Assembly: GCA_024693715.1 (NCBI GenBank)
Contig: JAILKS010000051.1
Span: forward strand, 1-54,282
Reading direction: 5' to 3'
Origin: Treponema sp.
GTDB lineage: Bacteria > Spirochaetota > Spirochaetia > Treponematales > Treponemataceae
Length of the DNA stretch: 54,282 bases
The notes beneath the pieces are model-generated. The model had not been told where the DNA came from and did no database searches. It worked only from the letters and a program-made list of their open reading frames with translations. Positions 1 to 8,286 of the stretch are shown piece after piece. Each line of letters begins with the position of its first letter. The first letter of the stretch is position 1. Made by a program: the position numbers and the translations under genes.

Positions 1-2
1 AT

Positions 3-848
3 AGTAAGGTAATAGAAGAAAGCTTGAATGATTATGATTTTACTGATTGGAAACGAGGAGTTTCTTTTTATCATGAATATACAGCAATATCTAACACAAA
101 AATTTCATTTGAAAATTACTATGAAATATATCATTGGAATATTCAAAAAATTGAAAAAAAAGACGATGCATATAAATTAATAATTAATCCAATAGATTAT
201 CCTGATTTTAATCAAAAAGTAGTAAATGTTTTGAATCAAATTAATCAAAATGGTGTTGAAATAATACTTAAACCAGACGGTGATTATTTATCCTTTTATT
301 TATCTGATGGAAAAACGCTTGTTTTTACATTCATTAAAACAAACGAAGAAACCAAAAATGAATTTGAAAAATTCTTAAATACTGGAAAATACGATGAAAC
401 AAAAGTCACCTGGCCCCGCCACGCCGACGGAACCTCTGACTATGATGATGAAATAAAGCCGCCTATGGTGAAGCTTTCAGATGACAGTTCATTTAATTCA
501 GACAAAGGTGATAAAGGAATTATTAATACCATCACCACATCTCAAACTCTGTCCGTAACCGAAAACTTAAAACTCCGTTCCGGTGAAGCAACAACAACAG
601 AAGTTCTTACCGTAATGGCTGCCGGGACAAATGTTAAAATCCTTGAACTTGGTCATTCAGAAACAATTGACGGTATAACTTCAAACTGGGTAAAGGTAGA
701 ACTCCTTGCAGGTGCAATAGACCGTGACGGCAAGGAAATAAAAGCCGGAACTGTTGGATGGTGTTACGGAGGGTATCTTGAAGAAAAAAAGCAGAATGAT
801 GAAAAACAGGCCGTAAAAAAAGACGTAAAAAAAAAGAAGAAAAAATAA
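3..848 (+). CDS. SH3-like domain protein, 5' end outside window
   Basis: The reading frame is open to the first base of the window, so the gene probably starts upstream. The first in-window start (TTG at 24) has no good ribosome site. The N-terminal two thirds is charged, AT-rich and not recognised. From about codon 165 to 255 the protein resembles a bacterial SH3 (SH3b) domain, with features such as LKLRSG, NWVKVELL and GWCYGGYLE, a fold usually found in cell-wall or periplasmic binding proteins. It ends in a lysine-rich tail. Base use changes sharply near 408, from very AT-rich to a GC-richer stretch encoding TWPRHADGTSDYDDE, as if two segments of different origin were joined. The stop follows an A9 and an A6 run, and the -1 frame continues as a membrane anchor. 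Function is unknown. Confidence 0.65.
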   Translation, partial: SKVIEESLNDYDFTDWKRGVSFYHEYTAISNTKISFENYYEIYHWNIQKIEKKDDAYKLIINPIDYPDFNQKVVNVLNQINQNGVEIILKPDGDYLSFYLSDGKTLVFTFIKTNEETKNEFEKFLNTGKYDETKVTWPRHADGTSDYDDEIKPPMVKLSDDSSFNSDKGDKGIINTITTSQTLSVTENLKLRSGEATTTEVLTVMAAGTNVKILELGHSETIDGITSNWVKVELLAGAIDRDGKEIKAGTVGWCYGGYLEEKKQNDEKQAVKKDVKKKKKK

Positions 849-997
849 GTGATAATAATCATTTAGAACAAGATGATGAACCTGTTGGAAAACAGAGCTC
901 ATCCCTCGTACTGCCTGTAATTCTTATTTGTGCAGGTGTGCTGCAGATTGTAATAGCTATTATTGTTCTTGTTAAGAAGAGAAAGAAAAACAAGTAG
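848..997 (+). other. Membrane-tail coding segment in the -1 frame of the preceding gene
   Basis: Directly after the SH3-like gene the -1 frame stays open for 49 codons and has no plausible start codon or ribosome site of its own. It encodes an acidic linker (SDNNHLEQDDEPVGKQ), a clear transmembrane helix (about LVLPVILICAGVLQIVIAII) and a basic tail (KKRKKNK). That is the layout expected for the C-terminus of an anchored SH3 protein. The frames could be joined by a -1 slip in the A9 run at 827-835 or the A6 run at 840-845. Alternatives are a disabling frameshift mutation or a homopolymer sequencing error. Confidence 0.6.
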
Positions 998-1008
998 AAT
1001 ATCTAACG

Positions 1009-1058
1009 AACTGTATGAAAATAATACAATTAATTATATTATTAAACAGTTTTTCTTT
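1009..1058 (+). terminator. Candidate terminator after the SH3-like gene
   Basis: Hairpin with AACTGT (1009-1014) pairing ACAGTT (1046-1051) and an inner 7-bp stem AATAATA (1020-1026) with TATTATT (1037-1043), followed by a T-rich run. The stem is AT-rich, so it may be weak. Confidence 0.45.
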
Positions 1059-1191
1059 ACTCAAAAATTAACAGTAGATGATTTATAAAGTAAATTTATT
1101 GGGTAAGCGAGGATGTTATAAACAACTTTTTTTGTTTTGTAAGCGTTAAAACAATCCTTTTGAAATTAGTTTTTTATGACATATTTCTAGT

Positions 1192-1215
1192 AAAATATAC
1201 AGATTTGTATATTTT
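1192..1215. repeat. Perfect 10-bp inverted repeat, possible operator
   Basis: AAAATATACA, a 4-base loop, then TGTATATTTT: a perfect palindrome 42 bases before the start of the TPR-like gene. The dyad could bind a dimeric repressor or form an RNA hairpin. There is no T-run after it, so a terminator is unlikely. Confidence 0.5.
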
Positions 1216-1257
1216 AGATGATGTGGGCAGCCCGTACTGGGGCGCATGGAGAAAGAA

Positions 1258-2163
1258 ATGAAAAAAAGAATTGCAGTTTTATTCACATTATTTTTTGTTT
1301 TTAATCTTATATTCGCAGAAACTAATACAGAAAAGTTCTGGAATCTATGGAATTCCGATAACTATGAAGAAGCTACTGAATTCCTTGAAAAATGGGAAAA
1401 GAAAAACAAAAAAGATCCTGAGCTATATGTATGTTATTTTAATATGTATTCTATGAAAGCATCTAATGAACAGATGCACGTTGAATCTTTCTTACCTCCT
1501 AACTTTAATGGGAAATATATTGAAGCTCAAAATGAAAATGGAGATAAAATTTATATTTACTCTATAGTCGAATATGATGATGATTTATGTTCAAAAGCCT
1601 TTGAATATATAGACAAAGGTCTTTCATATAATCCAAAGCGACTCGATATGCATTTTGGAAAAGCTCATCTTTATTTTTTACGTGAAGAATATACAAAACA
1701 AGCTGATGTTATAAAAAATGTTTTAGCTTTAAATAAGAAATATAAAGAATCGTGGCTTTGGTCAAATAATGAAACTGTTAAATCTGCAAATGTAGTATTC
1801 ACTCAATCTATACATGAATATATACTGAAATGGTACAATACAAAAAATCCTTCTGTATTTCCATTAATGAAAGAAATTTCATTGTTATATGTAGAACAAT
1901 ATCCCAATGATGTAATCGCATATAATGATGTAGGTATTTCGGCATTACTTATAAATGACCTGGAAACTGCAAAAATGTATTTCCAAAAAGGATATGAACT
2001 AGATTCTTCAGACATGTTACTTCTTGGAAATCTAGCGCATGTTTGTTTTTCTCTTGGAGAAATAGAAGCTTCATACAATTATTATAAAATAATGGCTGAA
2101 TCTGAAGATCCAGATACAAGAGAATATGCAAAAAATAAATTAACAATCTATTTTAACGAATAA
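1258..2163 (+). CDS. Exported TPR-like protein
   Basis: Predicted 301-residue protein. I place the start at 1258, not at the in-frame ATG at 1246, because GGAG at 1248-1251 is a good ribosome site for 1258 and the protein then begins with a classical signal peptide (basic MKKR, hydrophobic core, FAE cleavage region). The mature part is helical with tetratricopeptide-like repeats: residues about 120-170 (FEYIDKGLSYNPKRLDMHFGKAHLYF region) and about 220-290 (LETAKMYFQKGYELD; GEIEASYNYYKIM). TPR proteins usually act as protein-binding scaffolds, here presumably in the periplasm. No partner is evident. It sits alone between an AT-rich region and the helicase operon, possibly under the palindrome upstream. 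Confidence 0.75.
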   Translation: MKKRIAVLFTLFFVFNLIFAETNTEKFWNLWNSDNYEEATEFLEKWEKKNKKDPELYVCYFNMYSMKASNEQMHVESFLPPNFNGKYIEAQNENGDKIYIYSIVEYDDDLCSKAFEYIDKGLSYNPKRLDMHFGKAHLYFLREEYTKQADVIKNVLALNKKYKESWLWSNNETVKSANVVFTQSIHEYILKWYNTKNPSVFPLMKEISLLYVEQYPNDVIAYNDVGISALLINDLETAKMYFQKGYELDSSDMLLLGNLAHVCFSLGEIEASYNYYKIMAESEDPDTREYAKNKLTIYFNE

Positions 2164-2267
2164 AAAACGCTTAACAAGTCCCTAAAGCTTTGTGCACCTG
2201 CCGGTACATTTTATTACGAAGAATAATTATATATCCTTTTGCAGGGGTAAAAATCTATCAATTAAGA

Positions 2268-2296
2268 TTGTAGATACTTTTTATTTTTGTTATAAT
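2268..2296 (+). promoter_or_regulatory. Sigma-70-type promoter of the first helicase operon
   Basis: TTGTAG (2268-2273), 17-base spacer, TATAAT (2291-2296). Only 11 bases separate the -10 box from the ATG at 2308, so the mRNA leader would be about 4-5 bases, too short for a Shine-Dalgarno site. Confidence 0.7.
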
Positions 2297-2307
2297 ATTT
2301 ATTTACG

Positions 2308-4068
2308 ATGAATTTAGAAAACCCATTGATTGTTCAGGGAGACAGGTCTCTTTTACTTGATGTTCACGCGCCTCTTGCGGATGAATGTCGTAATGCGCTT
2401 ATTCCGTTTGCTGAGCTTGAAAAATCTCCTGAGCATCTGCATACATACAGACTCACTCCTCTTTCGCTTTGGAATGCGGCAAGTGCAGGTTTTAGTGCAG
2501 AGGATGCTGAAAATGTTTTGAAAAAATATTCACGTTATGATGTTCCGCAGGCTGTTCTGGGATGGATAAATGAAGTTGCAGACAGATTTGGTAAGATTCG
2601 TCTCATAGAAGGACCTTCTGAATTAATTTCATTAAATGGAAGTGATGATAAGAAAATCGAAGAAAAATATCTTTATCTTGTAACTGACTCAGATGTTATT
2701 TACAAGGAGCTTTCTGTTAATCCTTCGTTAAAGAAAATCCTAATTTCAAAATCGATTGAATCATCCCTCGAAAAACCTCTCAATTCGTTTTTATTAAAGC
2801 TTACTGATCGAGGAACAATCAAGCAGCTTCTTCTTGAATCAATGTGGCCGGTTAAGGATGAGGTTCCTTTGTCTGAAGGCGAACCGCTTGAAATTGAGCT
2901 TAAACAAATTTGTTCATCTAATAAACCTCTTGTAATTCGTGATTATCAGAAGGAAGCGGCAAAGGCTCTTGTCGGTGATAAAGGGAAGGGAACAGGTTTT
3001 GGAACAATTGTGCTTCCTTGCGGGGCCGGTAAAACAATAGTCGGCATGCAGATAATGGATTTGCTTAAAACATCTACTCTTATTATTACTACAAATATAT
3101 CGGCTGTTCATCAATGGATTGATGAGCTCCTGGATAAAACAAATCTGACTAAGGAACAGATTGCAGAATATTCTGGTGAAAATAAAGAAATTAAGCCTGT
3201 AACTGTTGCAACTTATCAGGTGCTTACCTGGCGACCAGATAAAAATGGTCCTTATCCGCATTTTTCACTTTTTCATGAAAGGGCATGGGGATTAATAATT
3301 TATGATGAAGTTCATATGCTTCCTGCTCCTGTTTTTCGTGTTGTGGCAGAGCTTCAGGCTGTCCGACGTGTCGGTCTTACTGCAACTTTAGTTCGTGAAG
3401 ATGGACAGGAAGGTCATGTTTTTAGTCTTGTAGGTCCGAAGCGTTATGATGTCCCCTGGAAAGAGCTTGAAAGAGACAGATGGATTGCAACTGCCGAATG
3501 TATAGAAGTCAGAATAGATTTAGATCCGGCTGTTGAAATAAAATATGCAGTTGCCTCGGCTAGAGAAAAGCATAGGATTGCAAGTGAAAACATTAAAAAA
3601 ATTGAAGTTGTAAAGAAAATCATAAATAAGTTTACGGAAGATAAAATTCTTGTTATCGGTCAATATATTGATCAACTGAATGAAATTGCTCAGACCTTGA
3701 ATGCTCCTATTATTACCGGAAAAACAGCTACTGAACAGCGTGATAAAATTTATGGTGATTTTAGAAACGGAAAGATTAAAGTGCTTGTTGTTTCTAAAGT
3801 TGCAAATTTTGCGATAGATTTACCAGATGCTTCTCTTGCTATCGAGGTAAGCGGAACTTTTGGAAGCAGGCAGGAGGAAGCGCAGCGTTTAGGACGTATT
3901 TTAAGACCGAAGGACAGGACTTCAAGATTTTTTACACTTATTACACGAAATACTGTAGAAGAAGAATTCGGTTCGAACAGGCAGAAATTTCTGGCAGAGC
4001 AGGGGTATTCTTATAAGCTTGTAAGATATGATAATAACTTTCTAAAGGGAGAGGAATATGATTTGTAA
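2308..4068 (+). CDS. XPB/Rad25-type DNA helicase, copy 1
   Basis: 586-residue superfamily 2 helicase of the XPB (ERCC3/Rad25) family, expected to be an ATP-driven DNA translocase in repair or transcription-coupled processes. Visible motifs: Walker A GAGKT at 239-243, DEVH box at 333-336, TAT at 358-360, the XPB-specific RED triplet at 363-365, and motif VI QRLGRILRP at 526-534. The N-terminal 200 residues form the family's damage-recognition-like region. The ATG at 2308 fits the family N-terminus, but it has no ribosome site and lies just after the promoter. The stop overlaps the next gene by 11 bases, so the two are translationally linked. A close paralogue with the same partner lies at 47.7 kb. 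XPB-like helicases are known in treponemes. The cellular role in bacteria is unsettled. Confidence 0.93.
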   Translation: MNLENPLIVQGDRSLLLDVHAPLADECRNALIPFAELEKSPEHLHTYRLTPLSLWNAASAGFSAEDAENVLKKYSRYDVPQAVLGWINEVADRFGKIRLIEGPSELISLNGSDDKKIEEKYLYLVTDSDVIYKELSVNPSLKKILISKSIESSLEKPLNSFLLKLTDRGTIKQLLLESMWPVKDEVPLSEGEPLEIELKQICSSNKPLVIRDYQKEAAKALVGDKGKGTGFGTIVLPCGAGKTIVGMQIMDLLKTSTLIITTNISAVHQWIDELLDKTNLTKEQIAEYSGENKEIKPVTVATYQVLTWRPDKNGPYPHFSLFHERAWGLIIYDEVHMLPAPVFRVVAELQAVRRVGLTATLVREDGQEGHVFSLVGPKRYDVPWKELERDRWIATAECIEVRIDLDPAVEIKYAVASAREKHRIASENIKKIEVVKKIINKFTEDKILVIGQYIDQLNEIAQTLNAPIITGKTATEQRDKIYGDFRNGKIKVLVVSKVANFAIDLPDASLAIEVSGTFGSRQEEAQRLGRILRPKDRTSRFFTLITRNTVEEEFGSNRQKFLAEQGYSYKLVRYDNNFLKGEEYDL

Positions 4069-6109
4069 AGTTTCTGTCGAAGAATGGCTGAACAGTATTT
4101 CTTCTTTACCTGAAGAAAAGTTTTTTGGAATTATTCATCTTTATCTTGGAGAAATAAAAACGCCTTATAATAAGCAGCGTCTATTGGAGCAGCTTGCAGG
4201 CTTTATAAATAATTCTCGTAATCAACAGAATATTATTTCACTTCTAGATGAATTTGATTTAAAGATCCTGACTGTAATTACGTTGATCAATAATGTGACT
4301 CGAGAAACTCTTATGGATTTTTTTAAATATGAATATCCTGTTGCAGAGCTTTATGAAGAACTTTCAAACCTTTGTTCGAGGCTCATTTTATTTACGCAGA
4401 AAGATAAATATTCAGATAAAGAATATTATAGAATTAATCCTTTGCTTGCAGATAATATTTTTCAGCTTACAGCGGTTGATTTGATTTTGAAGGATAAGCC
4501 TGTCATTAAAAAAAATCTTGATGATTCGTTTATCTTGAACTCAGGCTTTGTTACAGCTTTTATTTCATATATCAGGATGAATAATCTGTCGTGCAAGAAT
4601 GATGGAACTCTTAAAAAAAATGATTTGAACAAAATTCAAGAAACCTTTACCGGAAAAGTCAAGGTAATCCAGCTTCTTCTTAATGCCTTCATAAATTTAA
4701 ATCTTGTTACTGAAGGTTTGCGGGGTTTTGAAATTGATTATGATCGTTTTGAACTTTTTGCAGCGATGGATGAAAAACAGCAGCTTGCTCTTCTTTGTGC
4801 AGCCTCGTTTTCAAGATTAGGCAGGGACGGATTAAAAACTCAATCTCAGCTTTTATTGGATTGTCTTGCATCTATTCCAAAAAGTGGTTTTTCCTGGTCA
4901 ACTATTATTCGACTGGCATTTTTAATCGGTTCAAATCAGAAAGATTATGTTTCTTCTGCATCAAGGTTTTCAAGAATGATTAATGAAGCGCGTGCTGATG
5001 CTCCGGAATTATATGGTACAGTTATTGAACGGATGCTTGAGGCGGCAATTGAATTTGGACTTTTGAAGGAACTTGGAATTAATGAAGCTGATGAAAAGCT
5101 TTTTGCCGCAAATACCGATGCGTTGACTTTTTCAAAGGATGTTCAGAAGGTTTTAAGCATTGATTCAACATTTACCGTTACCCTTATGCCGGGTCTTTCT
5201 CTTGCAAAGCTTTTATCTGTTTCGAAATTTCTTGAAGTTAAATCTTATAATTTTGCAGCTGAATTTGAAATTTCCAGAAAATCTGTTTCTCAGGCATTTG
5301 ATGAGGGGCTTTCTCCTGATGATATTATCAGTGAAATAGAAAATCTTTCAATTTATGGAATCCCGGAAAATCTTAAAATCTTGATTTTTGATTGGTATAA
5401 TTCTTATTCATCTGCAGTTTTATATAAGGGCTTTGTTCTTAAAGCTTCTGAAAAAAATATTTCTCTTATCGAAAATAATCCTAAGGTAAAAAAATATATT
5501 AAGGAAAAGCTTGCAGATGGTATTTATTTTTTGAATATCCCTCTTGAAATGGATGCCTGTGAGGTACTGAAATCTTGCGGAATTGAGTTTATGGGTAAAA
5601 TCAAGAATTCTGATTCAGTTTCCCAAAAGATGTCTTTTCCGCTTTTGAGTGAAGGAAAACCGCTTGATATTTCTAAAACCGATGAAGAAACAAGAATTGA
5701 TTTTTCTAAGGCTGCAAAGATAATCAGGGAAATAAAGACAGAGTTTGAAAGCATGAATCTTACCGATAATGAGCGTGAAAGTTTAATGCATAGAATCTCT
5801 AACCGGTTGATTATAAATAAGGAACAGCTTTTGCGTTGTTACATTAAAACAGAAATTCTTGAAGCAGGAGGGATGGATTTTAACGGTAAAGTTCATCTTC
5901 TTGAATCTGCATCTAAGGATGGAGATCTTGTCGAACTGACTTTTGCTTCATTAACTGATGAAAATAAAGAGATAAATGTAGTAGGACATCCCTTGTCAAT
6001 CATTCATCATTCGGATGATGCAATCCTGCGTTTTGAGTTGGAACCTTCAAAATCTATCGATAATCTTCTTGTAGGAAAAATAAGTCATGTGAAACGGCTT
6101 AGATTCTAG
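4058..6109 (+). CDS. Helicase partner protein with XPB/Ssl2-like Helicase_C_3 domain, copy 1
   Basis: 683 residues, soluble, mostly helical. Around residues 365-470 it carries the pattern of the Helicase_C_3 (XPB/Ssl2-associated, PF13625-like) domain: STFTVTLMPGLS, FLEVKSY, FEISRKSVSQAFDEGLSPDDI, then a helical IFDWYNSYSS segment. In some bacterial XPB proteins such a domain is fused to the helicase. Here it is a separate protein overlapping the helicase gene by 11 bases, with a strong ribosome site (GGGAGAGGA) inside the helicase's 3' end. Tight coupling suggests a physical complex with the XPB helicase, which is inference. No nuclease motif is evident to me, so it is not an obvious Bax1 equivalent. 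The paralogue at 49393-51477 is more diverged than the helicase pair. Confidence 0.8.
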   Translation: MICKVSVEEWLNSISSLPEEKFFGIIHLYLGEIKTPYNKQRLLEQLAGFINNSRNQQNIISLLDEFDLKILTVITLINNVTRETLMDFFKYEYPVAELYEELSNLCSRLILFTQKDKYSDKEYYRINPLLADNIFQLTAVDLILKDKPVIKKNLDDSFILNSGFVTAFISYIRMNNLSCKNDGTLKKNDLNKIQETFTGKVKVIQLLLNAFINLNLVTEGLRGFEIDYDRFELFAAMDEKQQLALLCAASFSRLGRDGLKTQSQLLLDCLASIPKSGFSWSTIIRLAFLIGSNQKDYVSSASRFSRMINEARADAPELYGTVIERMLEAAIEFGLLKELGINEADEKLFAANTDALTFSKDVQKVLSIDSTFTVTLMPGLSLAKLLSVSKFLEVKSYNFAAEFEISRKSVSQAFDEGLSPDDIISEIENLSIYGIPENLKILIFDWYNSYSSAVLYKGFVLKASEKNISLIENNPKVKKYIKEKLADGIYFLNIPLEMDACEVLKSCGIEFMGKIKNSDSVSQKMSFPLLSEGKPLDISKTDEETRIDFSKAAKIIREIKTEFESMNLTDNERESLMHRISNRLIINKEQLLRCYIKTEILEAGGMDFNGKVHLLESASKDGDLVELTFASLTDENKEINVVGHPLSIIHHSDDAILRFELEPSKSIDNLLVGKISHVKRLRF

Positions 6110-6124
6110 TAATAATTTTTTATG

Positions 6125-6156
6125 AACGGTTTAATAAAATGAATCGTTTTTTATTT
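6125..6156 (+). terminator. Terminator of the first helicase operon
   Basis: AACGGTT (6125-6131) pairs with AATCGTT (6142-6148, one G-T pair) and is followed by a T-rich run. It lies between the convergent helicase operon and ppk1, whose 3' end the T-run touches. Confidence 0.6.
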
Positions 6157-8268
6157 TCTTCTTACCTTGAATTCAATTTTCGAGCCATTTGATTTTGTAT
6201 CATTGAGTTTTTTATATTTTTCATAAAGAAATTCCTGTGCCCTGAATTCATTTTTATCAGAATGGATGCTTTTCCATTTTCCGTCCGGCAGAAGTTTATG
6301 GGCATTTGTTGTATCTTTAAAATAGGTATCGAGAATTTCTTTTACTTCCTTAAATACTTCACCGTCAAGAATCGGGAACATAAGTTCTATTCTTCGGTCA
6401 AGATTTCTAGGCATCCAGTCGGCACTTGAGCAATAAAGCTCTGGCGAACCGGAATTTTGAAAATAGAAAATTCTCGAATGTTCAAGATATCTGTCTACAA
6501 TTGAAACAACCTGAATGTTTTCACTCATCCCTTTTATACCGGGTATAAGAGTGCATATTCCACGAATGTTCAGAAGAATTTTAACTCCGGCATTATTTGC
6601 TTTATAGAGTGCTTCGATTACTTCTTCATGTGTAAGGCTGTTCATTTTTGCAATTATAAGTCCGGGATTTTCTTTTGTACTTCTGCCTTCTTCTCTTTGA
6701 ATCATTGAAATAAGACGTTCCTTTAAGGTGACGGGAGCCATTCCAAGTTTGTTCATCGGCATTAAAGATGAATAACCTGTTACGAGGTTGAAAAACATTG
6801 TTGCATCGCTCGTAATTTCCGGATTCGTTGTAAATAAAGATAAATCTGAATAAAGAGAGGCAGTTTTTGTGTTGTAATTTCCTGTCGAAAGATGAACATA
6901 TCTTCTTATTGTATCTGCTTCCCGTCGTAAAATCATAAGAATTTTTGCATGAACTTTTAAATTTACAAGACCATAGATTACGGTTACCCCGGCATTTTCA
7001 AGTCTTCCTGCCCATGCGATGTTTCGTTCTTCATCAAAGCGGGCTTTTAGCTCAACTAAAACAATTACCTGCTTTCCGTTTTGAGCGGCTCGTTCAAGTG
7101 CAGAAATAATCGGCGAGTTACTGCCGGTTCTGTATAAGGTCATTTTGATTGCAAGAACATCTTTATCATTTGCTGCATCATTTAGAAATTTTACTACCGG
7201 ATCATAAGATTCATATGGCACATGAAGAAGTTTGTCATGCAGCTTAAGTTCATCCCAGAAAGGTTCTTCTTCGGGCAAAGTGGATGAATAAAAATGTTCC
7301 CATGGCTCGTAACAAAGCTCCTGTTTAGTATTCCATGAGCGTATTTCAGTTAATCCTGACGGATCTATAAAAGCAGGAAGAATGTAAACATCCTCGTCTG
7401 AAAGCTCAAGCTTTTCCTTTAAAAATTCAAGAATTGCTTTACTTGTGTCTGTTGCAGTAATCTGAATCGGAAAAGATGATTTTCGTTGAATAAGAACATC
7501 TTCCATCGCATGAATGAAATTCTCACCTGAATCTTCATCGACTGCAAAATCTGCATCTCTGGTTACTTTAAAAACAAGTGATTCCTTTACATTAAAGCCA
7601 GGAAAAAGCATTGTTCCAAAAGTTGTGATTATATCATCAAGAAAGGCAAATTGTTTTTTTGTTTTCGAAGCAGACGGTAAAAGAAAAATATGCTGAATGT
7701 TTTCCGGGATTTCTACAAGTGCAATTCTTTGAATATTATCATCACCTTTTAAAATATTAGACTGTGTCTTGATTCCGCTGATTGGATTCAGTAAAAATGC
7801 GGCGTATACCGAAAGATTTTGAATATGAGGAAAAGGTTTTGTGTCAGTTCTAAGAGGTGTAAGAAGCGGAAATATTTCTTCTTTAAACAAGGTCTGAATA
7901 TATTCAAGTTGATTTTGTGAATATTGTTCCGGAGAAAGATATTCATAACCGTTTTTGGCAAATTCAGGCAGAATGTCATTTATAAGGCAGTTGTTTTGTT
8001 CTGTAAAAAGCTCATGACATCGTTTTGAAATTTCAGAAAGAATCTGTTTTGGCTTTAATCCGCATGAGTCGATGAAATCGGGCTTTGAAAGATTCAGTCG
8101 TTTTACGGAAGCGACACGAACCTGGAAAAATTCATTAAAGTTGCTTGTAACAATGCTTATGAATTGAAGGCGTTCCATCAGAGGATTTTTTTTATTTAAT
8201 GCCTGAAACAAAACCCGTGAATTAAATTCTATCCATGAAAGTTCTCTGTTAAAAAACTTTTGTTCCAT
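6151..8268 (-). CDS. ppk1: Polyphosphate kinase 1
   Basis: 705 residues, full length for PPK1, a membrane-associated enzyme that makes inorganic polyphosphate from ATP reversibly. The N-terminus (FFNRELSWIEFNSRVL) is diagnostic. The two family histidines are present: His440 in KVHAK and His459 in YVHLSTGNYN, the latter corresponding to the autophosphorylated histidine region. NAANDKDVLAIKMTLYR and the VELKARFDEERNI segment complete the phospholipase-D-like catalytic core. The gene starts 18 bases after ppx on the same strand, so the polymer-making and polymer-degrading enzymes are co-transcribed. Confidence 0.95.
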   Translation of the reverse strand: MEQKFFNRELSWIEFNSRVLFQALNKKNPLMERLQFISIVTSNFNEFFQVRVASVKRLNLSKPDFIDSCGLKPKQILSEISKRCHELFTEQNNCLINDILPEFAKNGYEYLSPEQYSQNQLEYIQTLFKEEIFPLLTPLRTDTKPFPHIQNLSVYAAFLLNPISGIKTQSNILKGDDNIQRIALVEIPENIQHIFLLPSASKTKKQFAFLDDIITTFGTMLFPGFNVKESLVFKVTRDADFAVDEDSGENFIHAMEDVLIQRKSSFPIQITATDTSKAILEFLKEKLELSDEDVYILPAFIDPSGLTEIRSWNTKQELCYEPWEHFYSSTLPEEEPFWDELKLHDKLLHVPYESYDPVVKFLNDAANDKDVLAIKMTLYRTGSNSPIISALERAAQNGKQVIVLVELKARFDEERNIAWAGRLENAGVTVIYGLVNLKVHAKILMILRREADTIRRYVHLSTGNYNTKTASLYSDLSLFTTNPEITSDATMFFNLVTGYSSLMPMNKLGMAPVTLKERLISMIQREEGRSTKENPGLIIAKMNSLTHEEVIEALYKANNAGVKILLNIRGICTLIPGIKGMSENIQVVSIVDRYLEHSRIFYFQNSGSPELYCSSADWMPRNLDRRIELMFPILDGEVFKEVKEILDTYFKDTTNAHKLLPDGKWKSIHSDKNEFRAQEFLYEKYKKLNDTKSNGSKIEFKVRRK

Positions 8269-8286
8269 AAAATCTCCATATTTATT

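Larger units (their letters stand above)
998..1257. other. AT-rich intergenic region
   Basis: Apart from the terminator-like hairpin at its start and the perfect palindrome at 1192-1215, I see no gene or RNA here. The last part (about 1225-1245) is unusually GC-rich for the region, with no recognised content. Confidence 0.5.

Noticed and set aside
681..902. 73-codon minus-strand frame rich in Phe
   Set aside because: Antisense of the lysine-rich tail of the SH3-like gene (poly-A on one strand gives poly-Phe on the other).
1001..2200. Integron attC-like ends (TCTAACGAAC before and CTTAACAAG after the TPR-like gene)
   Set aside because: The complementary R' ends (GTTRRRY) are not at the right places, and no attC hairpin with extrahelical bases forms; some oral treponemes have integrons, so I checked.
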